NCBI GenBank assembly: GCA_006226545.1
Contig: SBGR01000079.1
Coordinates: 1 to 64,000, forward strand
Direction: 5' to 3'
Source: Bacteroidota bacterium
GTDB lineage: Bacteria > Bacteroidota > Bacteroidia > UBA8524
Length of the DNA: 64,000 nucleotides
The translations under genes were made by a program, and so were the position numbers. The notes under the pieces are model-generated. The model did no database searches, was not told where the DNA came from, and worked only from the letters and a program-made list of their open reading frames with translations. Every line of letters starts with the position of its first letter. Position 1 is the stretch's first letter. Shown piece by piece: positions 10,000 to 18,004 of this stretch.

Positions 10000-11088
10000 A
10001 TGTCATCTTTATTCCACCCCATTCGCATTAAAGAAATTATTCGTGAAACCGCTGATGCCTCAACGGTTGTATTTGAAATTCCGGAGCATTTAAAATCGCA
10101 GTTTCAATACCAAGCAGGCCAGTACCTTACCGTGAGCCTACAGGTGGCCGGACAGGAAGAACGCAGAGCGTATTCGTTCAGCAGCTCTCCTTTTACCGAT
10201 GCCAACCCTGCCATCACTGTGAAAAAAGTAGACGGCGGCGCTGTATCGCCTATCATGAATGATCAATTGCGTGCCGGTGATGTGATTCAGTTGATGCCGC
10301 CAATGGGTAAATTCACGGCAAGCATCGACCCCAGTAACCGCAAGCAGTATGTACTTTTCGGTGGAGGTAGCGGCATTACGCCGGTGATGAGCATCTTAAA
10401 ATCTGTACTTAGCCAAGAGCCAAATTCCAAGGTAATCTTGATTTACAGCAACCGCGACGAAGCCAGCATTATTTTCAAAAGCAAAATTGAAGGTTTGCAA
10501 ACTCAATACGCAGATCGTTTAACTGTATTTCACGCTTTAGACAATGCCCCAGCTGGATTCAATGGTCACAATGGACGTATGATGGCTGCGGATTACGCTC
10601 GTGTGAGTGCTGAATTGGAAACAGCCGGGTTCCCAACTGAATACTATATCTGCGGACCGGGTGGTATGATGGAGCAAGTGAAAGAAGGGATGAAGCAAAG
10701 AGGCATTGCAGATCACCTTGTTCACAACGAATACTTCAGCACACCGATAAGCAGCAAACCTGCAACTCAGACCATTGTTGCTCCGGTGATGGATGAAGAA
10801 GAAGACGAATTCGGACCAAACAAAGCAACCATCTTCTTTAACGGTGATGAATTCAATATCGAAATTCCGGATGGCGTAAGCATCTTGGAAGCTGCCAAAG
10901 ACCAAGATGTTGATCCACCCTACGCATGCCAAATGGGCGTTTGCACAACTTGTAGAGCCAAAGTATTGGAAGGTTCTGCCATCATGGATGAAAGAGAAGG
11001 CTTGAGCGATGCAGAAATTGCAGAAGGCTATATCCTTACTTGCCAAGCGCATCCTACTTCTAAAAAGATCAAATTGATTTACGAATAA
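10000..11088 (+). CDS. PaaE/HCR-type oxidoreductase: FAD and NAD(P) domains fused to 2Fe-2S ferredoxin
   Basis: 362 aa from ATG 10000. Order of domains: FAD-binding (~1-105; motif RRAYSFSSSP), NAD(P)-binding (~110-235; GGGSGITPVMSILKSVL and YYICGPGGMMEQV), an acidic linker, and a C-terminal plant-type ferredoxin domain (~275-362; CQMGVCTTCRAKV plus a distal Cys in LTCQAH). This architecture matches PaaE, the reductase of phenylacetyl-CoA epoxidase, and ferredoxin-NADP reductases that feed oxygenases or desaturases. No paa genes are near, so a general electron-donor role is more likely. The ORF track's GTG start at 9970 lies upstream of the likely promoter and is not favoured. Confidence 0.88.
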   Translation: MSSLFHPIRIKEIIRETADASTVVFEIPEHLKSQFQYQAGQYLTVSLQVAGQEERRAYSFSSSPFTDANPAITVKKVDGGAVSPIMNDQLRAGDVIQLMPPMGKFTASIDPSNRKQYVLFGGGSGITPVMSILKSVLSQEPNSKVILIYSNRDEASIIFKSKIEGLQTQYADRLTVFHALDNAPAGFNGHNGRMMAADYARVSAELETAGFPTEYYICGPGGMMEQVKEGMKQRGIADHLVHNEYFSTPISSKPATQTIVAPVMDEEEDEFGPNKATIFFNGDEFNIEIPDGVSILEAAKDQDVDPPYACQMGVCTTCRAKVLEGSAIMDEREGLSDAEIAEGYILTCQAHPTSKKIKLIYE

Positions 11089-11170
11089 TCCAGTTCAATC
11101 CACAATTCATCCCCGTGAAAAGGCGGGCTGGTCGATTGTGTGTAGGGATTCCCGATTAGTTTAGCAACTT

Positions 11171-11193
11171 TGCTGTATGCTCAGCATACAGCA
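11171..11193. repeat. Perfect 10-bp inverted repeat containing the ABC ATPase start codon
   Basis: TGCTGTATGC, a 3-base gap TCA, then GCATACAGCA: the arms are exact reverse complements. The start ATG at 11177 lies inside the left arm. The element could fold as an RNA stem with a 3-base loop over the initiation codon, or be a dyad operator. See findings. Confidence 0.75.
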
Positions 11194-12076
11194 CGTTAGT
11201 AAGCACTATGCCGGTAAAACTGCCCTTAACAAGGTAAGCCTTGAAGTGAGAGAAGGCAGTGTATTTGGACTACTCGGTCCGAATGGCGCCGGCAAAACTT
11301 CTTTAATCCGCATCATCACATTAATTACCGCACCTGACGAAGGAGAAATTCTATTTCAGGGCCAACCCATCACCCGAGACTTGATTACACGTATTGGCTA
11401 TTTGCCGGAAGAGCGTGGCTTGTACCGGAAGATGGAAGTAATTGAACAGGCCCTTTACTTCGCTAAGCTAAAAGGACTCAGCACCCAAGAGGCGAAAACC
11501 AGGGTAAAAGACTGGTTTCAACGCTTAGACATGTGGAGCTGGCGCGGCAAGAAGGTGGAAGAGCTTTCGAAAGGGATGCAGCAAAAACTGCAATTTGTGC
11601 TCACCGTGATTCACAATCCCAAATTGATCATCTTAGACGAACCCTTCACCGGTTTCGACCCGGTTAATGCGGAAGTTATCAAACAAGAAATTCTTCACTT
11701 AAAAGAGCAAGGTTCTACCGTGATTCTTTCTACCCACCGAATGGAATCGGTAGAGGAATTATGTGATGACATTGCCTTGATTAACAAATCTGAGGTTGTG
11801 CTGAGCGGCGAAGTGGAAGAAGTTCGCCATCGCTATAAAAAGAATGAGTTTGAAGTGATCTACGAAGGCGAAGCACTGGAAGCCATTGAAGGAGGTACGG
11901 TACTCCATACCACCACCCTGAAAAACGGCCAGCATCGAAGCATGCTAAGCAGCCAAACAGAGAGCCCGAAGCAAATGCTACATGGCCTGATTGACCAGCG
12001 TGAAGTACATGCATTCAAAGAACTCATTCCATCCATCAAAGACATCTTTATCGAAATAGTAGGAGGCAGCATATGA
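11177..12076 (+). CDS. natA: ABC transporter ATP-binding protein (NatA type)
   Basis: 299 aa cytosolic ATPase. Walker A GPNGAGKTS, a signature region ELSKGMQQKL in which KGMQQ replaces the canonical SGGQ as is usual in the NatA family, Walker B LIILDEPFTGFDP, and switch His in STHRMES. The C-terminal ~75 residues form the accessory domain typical of DUF4162/NatA ATPases. It partners the permease whose ATG overlaps this stop by 4 bases (ATGA). A NatAB-like exporter of cations or small toxic compounds is the closest known type, but the substrate is unproven. The start codon is inside a perfect inverted repeat. Confidence 0.92.
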   Translation: MLSIQHVSKHYAGKTALNKVSLEVREGSVFGLLGPNGAGKTSLIRIITLITAPDEGEILFQGQPITRDLITRIGYLPEERGLYRKMEVIEQALYFAKLKGLSTQEAKTRVKDWFQRLDMWSWRGKKVEELSKGMQQKLQFVLTVIHNPKLIILDEPFTGFDPVNAEVIKQEILHLKEQGSTVILSTHRMESVEELCDDIALINKSEVVLSGEVEEVRHRYKKNEFEVIYEGEALEAIEGGTVLHTTTLKNGQHRSMLSSQTESPKQMLHGLIDQREVHAFKELIPSIKDIFIEIVGGSI

Positions 12077-13359
12077 TAGGCTTGATTACCCGCAGAGAAT
12101 ACCTCTCCAGAGTAAAGAAGAAATCCTTCATTATCATGACACTCTTGGGCCCGTTTCTGATTGCCGCTTTCTACGGCGCCATAATCTGGATGGCGATAGG
12201 CGGGGCCAACGAAGAAACGTTACACCTCATTGCGGTGAACGATGAAAGCGGCCTATTCCAAGAAGACCTCAAGAACACCGGACGTTTTCAGTTTGTAAAA
12301 ACGAATAACGAAGTGCCCGTTGAGGATGTTTTCGGGCAACTCAACATTCCGAAGACGGCTACATTGGATCAACCCAAAGGCATTGTATTCGTGTCTGAGA
12401 ATTCACTCACCTTAACCGAACGAAGTGCTTTGGTGAACCAACTTGAAGCCGTTATTGAGAAGCAAAAATTACTGCGTGCCGGATTGACTGAATCTACCTT
12501 AGACAGCGTCAAAGCGGATATTCAAATCACAGAAAAGATCAGCAGCGAAGAAGGCATCAAAGAGAGCAATTCAGCCGTGAATGCAGGCGTTGGATTTGTT
12601 GCGGCATTTTTGATTTACATCTTCATTTTCATGTACGGCGTACAGGTAATGAAAGGGGTAGTTGAAGAAAAGACCAACCGCATTGTGGAGGTGATGATCT
12701 CGAGCGTGAAGCCTTTTCAGCTCATGATGGGAAAAATCTTAGGCATCGCATTGGTGGGTTTAACGCAACTCTTGGCCTGGCTGATTCTAAGTGGGGTAAT
12801 GATCTCAGTAATTTCGGCTTTTGTTGGTCTAGACCAAGCTCCCCAAACCATGGAACAAGCCGGCATGAATGCACCGGTAGCCATGCAACAAGGTGGCGAG
12901 GCCGGTCAAGTATTGAATGCCTTTTTGCAGTTGCCTTTTCTCAAGCTGATTGGCGCTTTCACCTTTTACTTCATCTTTGGATACCTACTCTATTCTGCCC
13001 TCTTCGCCGTTATTGGTTCGGCAGTGGATGCGGAAACCGATACGCAGCAATTCATGTTTCCGGTAACCCTTCCCTTGATTTTCGGATTTGTGGCAGCACA
13101 GTCGGCCGTTATCAATAACCCACACGGAGAATTGGCCTATTGGCTTTCCATGATTCCGCTTACTTCACCAATTGTGATGGTAGTTCGGATGCCATTTGAT
13201 GTTCCGTGGTCGGAATTGCTTTTGTCAATGATTTTGATGATATTCGGGTTTATTGCAACTACTTGGTTAGCAGCCAGAATTTACCGTATAGGAATCCTGA
13301 TGTACGGTAAAAAAGCAAGCTGGAAAGAGCTCTGGAAGTGGTTGTGGTACAAGGGGTAA
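12073..13359 (+). CDS. natB: ABC transporter permease (NatB / ABC-2 type)
   Basis: 428 aa inner-membrane protein. One N-terminal membrane helix (SFIIMTLLGPFLIAAFYGAIIW) is followed by a ~130-residue extracytoplasmic domain and then five or six helices in the C-terminal half (VGFVAAFLIYIFIFMYGV, ILGIALVGLTQLLAWLILSG and others). VVEEKTNRIVEVMISSVKP is the conserved ABC-2/NatB loop. ATG overlaps the ATPase stop (ATGATAG), so translation is coupled. It forms the transmembrane part of the exporter with the preceding gene. Another name in use is ABC-2 family permease; the transported compound is unknown. Confidence 0.92.
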   Translation: MIGLITRREYLSRVKKKSFIIMTLLGPFLIAAFYGAIIWMAIGGANEETLHLIAVNDESGLFQEDLKNTGRFQFVKTNNEVPVEDVFGQLNIPKTATLDQPKGIVFVSENSLTLTERSALVNQLEAVIEKQKLLRAGLTESTLDSVKADIQITEKISSEEGIKESNSAVNAGVGFVAAFLIYIFIFMYGVQVMKGVVEEKTNRIVEVMISSVKPFQLMMGKILGIALVGLTQLLAWLILSGVMISVISAFVGLDQAPQTMEQAGMNAPVAMQQGGEAGQVLNAFLQLPFLKLIGAFTFYFIFGYLLYSALFAVIGSAVDAETDTQQFMFPVTLPLIFGFVAAQSAVINNPHGELAYWLSMIPLTSPIVMVVRMPFDVPWSELLLSMILMIFGFIATTWLAARIYRIGILMYGKKASWKELWKWLWYKG

Positions 13360-13374
13360 AAACGAAAAAAATCT

Positions 13375-14454
13375 ATGAAGAAATTGCTAGTCTTATTCAG
13401 CCTTGTTCTCTGTTGTCTACCGCTGTTTGCTCAAAGAACCTTAACAGATACGGCAACAGGAATACACGATTTTAAAAACGATATAAACGTAGCGGTTTAT
13501 TCGCTTGATGGTCGCAGGTTGATTGCAGCCAGTAACGACCGTTATGTTCGGTTTTATGACGGCTTCTCTTTCTTCGAGCGTTACTCCTATTCCCACTTCG
13601 ATCAAGTTACCCATGTTGCCATTTCGCGCGATAACAGCATCATTGCCAGCTGCAGCAAAGACCGGGTATTGAAAATCTATTTTGAAGACAGCTCTAAGAT
13701 GTTGGAGTTTACCCATGAGGCTGACATTAGCGATATCGTTTTCGACTATGCCATGCGCACCCTGTATACCGCAAGCCCGGACGGAAACATTCGATCTTAC
13801 GACCTTAAAAAGGGAGTACTCACCAAACGGAAATTCGCCTTAGGCATGCCGATAAGTTCGCTTACCATTTCACATACCGGACTAATCATCGCCGGACTAG
13901 ACAACGGCGAAATTCGATTTTTAAATTACATGGGCAAACAAGCGAAAAGCATCCAAGCCCACAACGGTGAAGTAACAGATCTCTGTTATATCTTCTACAA
14001 GAACAAACAATACTTGGCAAGTGGCAGCGTAGACAAACTTGTTAAGGTTTGGGATGTGCGCACCTACAAGGAAGTTAAGACCTTTAGCGGCCATACTTGG
14101 GACGTTAACAAAGTAGAATTATCGCGCGATAACAAATTTGTGATGAGTGCCGGAAAAGACGGCTCATCGAAAGTCTGGAATATTGAAACAGGGGTTCAAG
14201 AGCTTGAAATACCAAGCAAAGGAGAAACCACTCGCTGCATTTCCATGAGCGGGGATAATTCACAAATCGCTACTGTTTCCTTGGTTCGAAATCCGAAAGA
14301 ATACATCATTTACATTTGGAATACCGGACTGGAAGACAAACCGGAACCTAAAAAAGGTGTAACAGTCAACCCCTCCAAAAAGAAAAAGAAAACCTTAGAC
14401 AATAAGTCGAAAACAAAAGAAAAGACGCCTAAGGTGACAGAGAAAAAAGAATAG
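13375..14454 (+). CDS. Secreted WD40-repeat protein with lysine-rich tail
   Basis: 359 aa. Signal peptide MKKLLVLFSLVLCCLPLFA. Residues ~25-320 form a seven-bladed WD40-type propeller; the clearest blades are DINVAVYSLDGRRLIAASNDRYVRFYD, SGSVDKLVKVWDV and MSAGKDGSSKVWNI. The last ~45 residues are strongly basic and low in complexity (PSKKKKKTLDNKSKTKEK). A periplasmic or exported scaffold is likely. It starts 15 bases after the ABC permease and is followed by an intrinsic terminator, so it probably ends that transcript. Confidence 0.88.
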   Translation: MKKLLVLFSLVLCCLPLFAQRTLTDTATGIHDFKNDINVAVYSLDGRRLIAASNDRYVRFYDGFSFFERYSYSHFDQVTHVAISRDNSIIASCSKDRVLKIYFEDSSKMLEFTHEADISDIVFDYAMRTLYTASPDGNIRSYDLKKGVLTKRKFALGMPISSLTISHTGLIIAGLDNGEIRFLNYMGKQAKSIQAHNGEVTDLCYIFYKNKQYLASGSVDKLVKVWDVRTYKEVKTFSGHTWDVNKVELSRDNKFVMSAGKDGSSKVWNIETGVQELEIPSKGETTRCISMSGDNSQIATVSLVRNPKEYIIYIWNTGLEDKPEPKKGVTVNPSKKKKKTLDNKSKTKEKTPKVTEKKE

Positions 14455-14459
14455 ATAGA

Positions 14460-14482
14460 GGGGCAATTGCCCCTTTCTTTTT
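14460..14482 (+). terminator. Intrinsic terminator after the WD40 gene
   Basis: GGGGCAATTGCCCC (14460-14473) is a perfect palindrome followed by TTTCTTTTT. It starts 5 bases after the WD40 stop codon. Confidence 0.85.
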
Positions 14483-14493
14483 ATCATTGCAGC

Positions 14494-14916
14494 ATGAGCG
14501 AAAACAAGGAATTCAACTCCAGCAAAGCCCCAGAACCGGTAGGATTATACCCACACGCTAGAAAAGTGGGCAATCTCTTATTTCTAAGCGGCGTAGGCCC
14601 AAGAGAAAGAGGAACGAAAAAAATTCCTGGTGTGGAGCTGAACGAGCAAGGCCAAATTGTGAGCTACGACATCGCTAAACAATGCCACTCCGTTTTCCAA
14701 AACATCAAAAATATACTGGAAGACTCCGGATCTTCATGGGATCGTATCGTTGACGTAACTGTTTTCCTCACCAACATGAAAGACGATTTCCCGGTTTACA
14801 ATAAAATCTGGGCAGAGTACTTCGCAGAAAACCCTCCGTGCAGAACCACGCTTGAAATCAATTGCCTGCCTACGCCTATCGCTATTGAGCTGAAGGTGAT
14901 TGCTACGATTGATTAG
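14494..14916 (+). CDS. RidA-family protein, 2-aminomuconate deaminase-like
   Basis: 140 aa from ATG 14494. The ORF track's TTG at 14467 lies inside the preceding terminator and is rejected. The RidA/YjgF fold is clear: VGLYPHARKVGNLLFLSGVGPRERGTK, FQNIKNILEDSGSSWDRIVDVTVFLTNM, and the conserved Arg in PPCRTTLEI. RidA hydrolyses reactive enamine/imine intermediates. The extended GVGPRERGTKKIPGV insert is, as I recall, typical of the subgroup found near kynurenine-pathway genes and annotated as 2-aminomuconate deaminase. A tryptophan 2,3-dioxygenase gene lies 540 bases further on. A near-match -7 element (TATCATTG) ends 4 bases before the ATG. Confidence 0.85.
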   Translation: MSENKEFNSSKAPEPVGLYPHARKVGNLLFLSGVGPRERGTKKIPGVELNEQGQIVSYDIAKQCHSVFQNIKNILEDSGSSWDRIVDVTVFLTNMKDDFPVYNKIWAEYFAENPPCRTTLEINCLPTPIAIELKVIATID

Positions 14917-14957
14917 TACTCAGGGAGTTCAATAAAAGCCTTAAACCGTATTGAAAA

Positions 14958-15422
14958 GTGGGACTTTCTAGAGACATTACCATCCGTGTCGCAACGAACC
15001 ACGAACAGTTCTCAGACCTATTTTTGGAATTTGTATCTGGCTTTTGGGTCGACAATCCGGAATTCCACCTCGATTCTCTAGAATTAGATGATATCGATGA
15101 TTTCAATTTTAAAAAATTCGATCATATCAATTTAGTCAAACCCATTCTTGACCTCAGGGAATCTCGAGGAATAGACAACTATTTAGCTATTCTGATTGAG
15201 GAAGACAACTCATCCATGCTTATTCGTTCAACAAAAAAAACCACACAATACCTTGGCTATAATTCACATTATGAGTTGAACTTTTCTCCTGGCGCTGCCA
15301 AACGCATTGATGGCACAAAGCGATACACTGATTACGGCTTTTATTTGAATCAAATCATTCCAAGACTTTTAGCCATTGGCTGTTATGTCTGCGAAATAAC
15401 CTGTCACGATTTTGATTGTTAA
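14958..15422 (+). CDS. Hypothetical protein
   Basis: 154 aa, starting with GTG; no ATG offers a better start. No signal peptide, membrane helix or motif I recognise. The composition is acidic (LDSLELDDIDDFNFKKFD), with a possible helical first half and a Cys pair near the C-terminus (GCYVCEITCHDFDC). It lies 41 bases after the RidA-like gene on the same strand and converges with the dioxygenase gene. The reading frame is well preserved and the length is convincing, but the function cannot be stated. Confidence 0.6.
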   Translation: MGLSRDITIRVATNHEQFSDLFLEFVSGFWVDNPEFHLDSLELDDIDDFNFKKFDHINLVKPILDLRESRGIDNYLAILIEEDNSSMLIRSTKKTTQYLGYNSHYELNFSPGAAKRIDGTKRYTDYGFYLNQIIPRLLAIGCYVCEITCHDFDC

Positions 15423-15457
15423 AATCAAGCCTACCAGGAAAAACAAATAGGTTTAGC

Positions 15458-16378
15458 TTATCCTCTACCCCAATTCTCCAGCTCTTCAGCCGTCCAGATG
15501 CTTGGGTAGAAAATTCGGCGTTGGATAGGTGGTGACAGGTATTTCTGCCAATTGGTGCCCCCGGTGGCTTTGATGTCTTCCGGGTTCTTTCTGAGGTAGC
15601 GCGCAGCTGATTTCATGTGCACCATTGGCCAGCGTACGTTAACATTCATATCGAATTCTTTCATCGCTAAAATCAAAGCCTCATCTTGGCTATTGAGCGA
15701 TTCAAAACGGCGCCAAAGGTTAGTTTCTTGGTATTGCTCACCCAACTCGATGAAGGTGGCAGAATACTTCTGTTCAAACTGAATCAAGGTATGGGTCTTT
15801 TTACCCGTAGCCAATTCTGTCGCTCCCGCTTTCCAATAAATCTTCTGGTACATATCGCGTACGCTCGCATTCACAGCGAACTCAGCACGGTGAGCATGAC
15901 CCACCAAATTGATAAAATCGGTAGAGAGGATCTCAATCATGCGGTATTGTGCACTCTGGAAGCCGGAAGCCGGCAATAAAGCCATTCTGAACTTGAGGAA
16001 CTGATCTACCTCCATTCCGTCGATCATTATCGCAAACGACTTCGTTAAAGTCTCAAAGTAGCGATTCATACGTGTTACTCGGGCAGTCATGAAAGCAGCA
16101 TCCAGGTCTTCCTTAGTTGCCACCTGTTTCATTTCATGCAAAACAAGTTTGAAGTACAATTCCGTAATCTGATGGTACATGATAAAAATCTCTTCATCAG
16201 GTATTGGAGTACGTGGCTTTTGGAGTGACAATAAAGTATCGGTTTGGATATAATCCCAATACGTCACATAGTCTGCATACAGAAGTCCTTCAAGGTAACT
16301 TTGAATATCCTGTCCGGTGGCTTTATACTTCTCCTCGAGTTGTTCGAGTAATTGAATGATTTCAGGTTTGAGTTCCAT
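15458..16378 (-). CDS. kynA: Tryptophan 2,3-dioxygenase
   Basis: 306 aa cytosolic haem enzyme that opens the indole ring of L-tryptophan to N-formylkynurenine, the first step of the kynurenine route. Family landmarks: YADYVTYWDYIQTDTLLSLQ, FIMYHQITELYFKL with the substrate-pocket Phe and catalytic-site His, FRMALLPASGFQSAQ with the carboxylate-binding Arg, WPMVHMKSAARYL with the proximal haem His, and ATGGTNWQKYL in place of the usual GTGGS loop. The length fits bacterial members. It lies 47 bases downstream of rfbC on the same strand. kynU and kynB are not in the window. Confidence 0.93.
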   Translation of the reverse strand: MELKPEIIQLLEQLEEKYKATGQDIQSYLEGLLYADYVTYWDYIQTDTLLSLQKPRTPIPDEEIFIMYHQITELYFKLVLHEMKQVATKEDLDAAFMTARVTRMNRYFETLTKSFAIMIDGMEVDQFLKFRMALLPASGFQSAQYRMIEILSTDFINLVGHAHRAEFAVNASVRDMYQKIYWKAGATELATGKKTHTLIQFEQKYSATFIELGEQYQETNLWRRFESLNSQDEALILAMKEFDMNVNVRWPMVHMKSAARYLRKNPEDIKATGGTNWQKYLSPPIQRRIFYPSIWTAEELENWGRG

Positions 16379-16425
16379 GGGTATACAATCTTAGCTATTG
16401 AAGCGCAATAGCAAAATGACAAATA

Positions 16426-16971
16426 TCAGTTAAATGGGCTTTGAAAATCCTTGAATCGGGTATTGAGTTGATCTTTTTCAGAGAGAATCGGATTCGCTAC
16501 TTTCCAATCTATGTTCAGGTCGGGGTCGTTCCAAAGAATACCGCCCTCACTTTCTTTATGGTACAAATCGGTGCATTTGTATTGAAAGATGGTATTGTCT
16601 TCCAGCGTAGAAAAGCCGTGGGCAAATCCGGCCGGAATCCAGAACGTGGTGAAGTTGCTTGCGCTCAACTCAATTCCGAAATGCTGTCCATAAGTTGGAG
16701 AGTTTTTACGAATGTCTACAATCACATCGTATACAGCGCCTTGAATTACACGAACCAGTTTTCCTTGCGCATGCGGCGGTGCTTGAAAATGCAATCCGCG
16801 TACGGCCCCCTTTTGCGACATGCTTTGGTTGTCTTGCACAAAGACTTCTTGCACGCCGGCTTCGGTAAACTTCGCTTGATTAAAGCTCTCAAAGAAATAG
16901 CCTCGCTCATCAAAAAAAACCTTGGGTTGAATTACGAGTGGGCCATCAATAGGTATATGCTTTATTTCCAC
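16426..16971 (-). CDS. rfbC: dTDP-4-dehydrorhamnose 3,5-epimerase
   Basis: 181 aa cupin enzyme of dTDP-L-rhamnose synthesis for surface polysaccharide. Seen: FFDERGYFFESFNQAKF, VRGLHFQAPPHAQGKLVRVIQG with the catalytic His, and FWIPAGFAHGFSTLED. The length is standard. rfbA, rfbB and rfbD are not adjacent, so the gene is isolated from its pathway here. A consensus -7 element lies 20 bases upstream on the minus strand, back to back with the promoter of the coiled-coil gene. Confidence 0.95.
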   Translation of the reverse strand: MEIKHIPIDGPLVIQPKVFFDERGYFFESFNQAKFTEAGVQEVFVQDNQSMSQKGAVRGLHFQAPPHAQGKLVRVIQGAVYDVIVDIRKNSPTYGQHFGIELSASNFTTFWIPAGFAHGFSTLEDNTIFQYKCTDLYHKESEGGILWNDPDLNIDWKVANPILSEKDQLNTRFKDFQSPFN

Positions 16972-16990
16972 TTCTGTTCTTGCTTGGGGG

Positions 16991-16998
16991 CAAAGTTA
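16991..16998 (-). promoter_or_regulatory. -7 element of rfbC (TAACTTTG)
   Basis: Minus-strand TAACTTTG, an exact TAnnTTTG match, 20 bases before the rfbC ATG. Confidence 0.55.
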
Positions 16999-17043
16999 AT
17001 CGCTCCGCGAAGTGCTGCAACTTTCCTAAAGCATATATTTCCC

Positions 17044-17051
17044 TATTTTTG
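17044..17051 (+). promoter_or_regulatory. -7 element of the coiled-coil gene (TATTTTTG)
   Basis: Exact TAnnTTTG match 17 bases before ATG 17068. It marks this ATG as the real start, against the ORF track's extension to 16441. Confidence 0.6.
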
Positions 17052-17067
17052 CCAAAAAGGTCTCAGC

Positions 17068-17991
17068 ATGGCTAACCAAGAATCAACTGACAACACCAAG
17101 AAGTTACTCATCGGAATCATCGTGGTTCTCTTGTTCGGTAACATCTTCTTCATTTACAATTATGTCAATACCGACCGCGAGTTGAATATCACAACCGAAG
17201 AGTTGGTAGACACTAAGGCAGCGAAGGAAGAACTCGACAAACTCCTTACAGAATCCAATAACCTATTGGAGAACTACAAAGGAAAAAACGCCGAATTGGA
17301 TAAACTGATTGAAACCAAAAACGCTGAAATTCAAGAAAAGGCAGCTGAAATTGAGCAACTACTTAAAAGCGGTAAGATCACTGCTGCTCAGTTGAGAAAA
17401 GCGAAAGACGAATTGGATGTGCTTCGCTACTACGTGAAAAAATACACCGCTCAAATCGATTCTTTAGGCAAAGCGAACAAAATTCTCTTAGCGAAGAACA
17501 AAGAGATGGAGCAAAACCTCACCGAGGAAAAAGACAGAAACGAAAACCTGACCATGAAGAATATCACCTTGGAGAACAAGGTGAATTTGGGTAAAAAACT
17601 CAGCGTTACCGAGTTTGACTTGTTCGGCATCAACCGAAAATCAAGTGGCAGAGAAACAGAAACAACCCGCACACGCAGAATTGACTTTTTGAAAATTAGC
17701 TTCACATTGGATGAGAACTTCCTGGCCGATTTAGGTCCGAAAGACTTCTACTTGCGCATTGTTGGACCGGAAGGAACCACCATCTCCAGCGAGTCTACCG
17801 GAGGAGGAAGTTTCAGAGCCCAAGGCGAGGATGTGCTTTATTCCATGAAACATACCGCAGAATTTGATAATACCAAACAAACCATCACCTTCTATTACGA
17901 CAAAGGGGCTGAATGGGACAAAGGCGATTACAAAGCGGAAATCTACGCTGACGGTTTCCTTATCGGTACCCAAAGCATCAAATTAAGGTAA
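17068..17991 (+). CDS. Membrane-anchored coiled-coil envelope protein
   Basis: 307 aa from ATG 17068; the upstream 209 codons in the ORF track run antisense through rfbC. One N-terminal transmembrane helix (LLIGIIVVLLFGNIFFIYNYV) follows a short charged cytoplasmic stretch. Residues ~45-190 are heptad-rich and highly charged (long coiled coil). The C-terminal ~110 residues are a beta-rich domain (FLKISFTLDENFLADLGPKDFYLRIVGPEG) that probably sits in the periplasm. This layout is common in Bacteroidota as a hypothetical protein. A DUF3078 gene follows after 13 bases, suggesting a shared transcript. A structural envelope role is inferred. Confidence 0.82.
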   Translation: MANQESTDNTKKLLIGIIVVLLFGNIFFIYNYVNTDRELNITTEELVDTKAAKEELDKLLTESNNLLENYKGKNAELDKLIETKNAEIQEKAAEIEQLLKSGKITAAQLRKAKDELDVLRYYVKKYTAQIDSLGKANKILLAKNKEMEQNLTEEKDRNENLTMKNITLENKVNLGKKLSVTEFDLFGINRKSSGRETETTRTRRIDFLKISFTLDENFLADLGPKDFYLRIVGPEGTTISSESTGGGSFRAQGEDVLYSMKHTAEFDNTKQTITFYYDKGAEWDKGDYKAEIYADGFLIGTQSIKLR

Positions 17992-18004
17992 GCTCAATAT
18001 TCAG

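Noticed and set aside
10537-11052. 171-aa minus-strand ORF inside the PaaE-like gene
   Set aside because: It lies wholly antisense to a well-supported flavin/2Fe-2S reductase and shows no domain or independent signal.
16441-17067. N-terminal 209 codons of the 516-aa plus-strand ORF
   Set aside because: They run antisense through rfbC. A TATTTTTG promoter element and the membrane-anchor start at ATG 17068 define the real gene.
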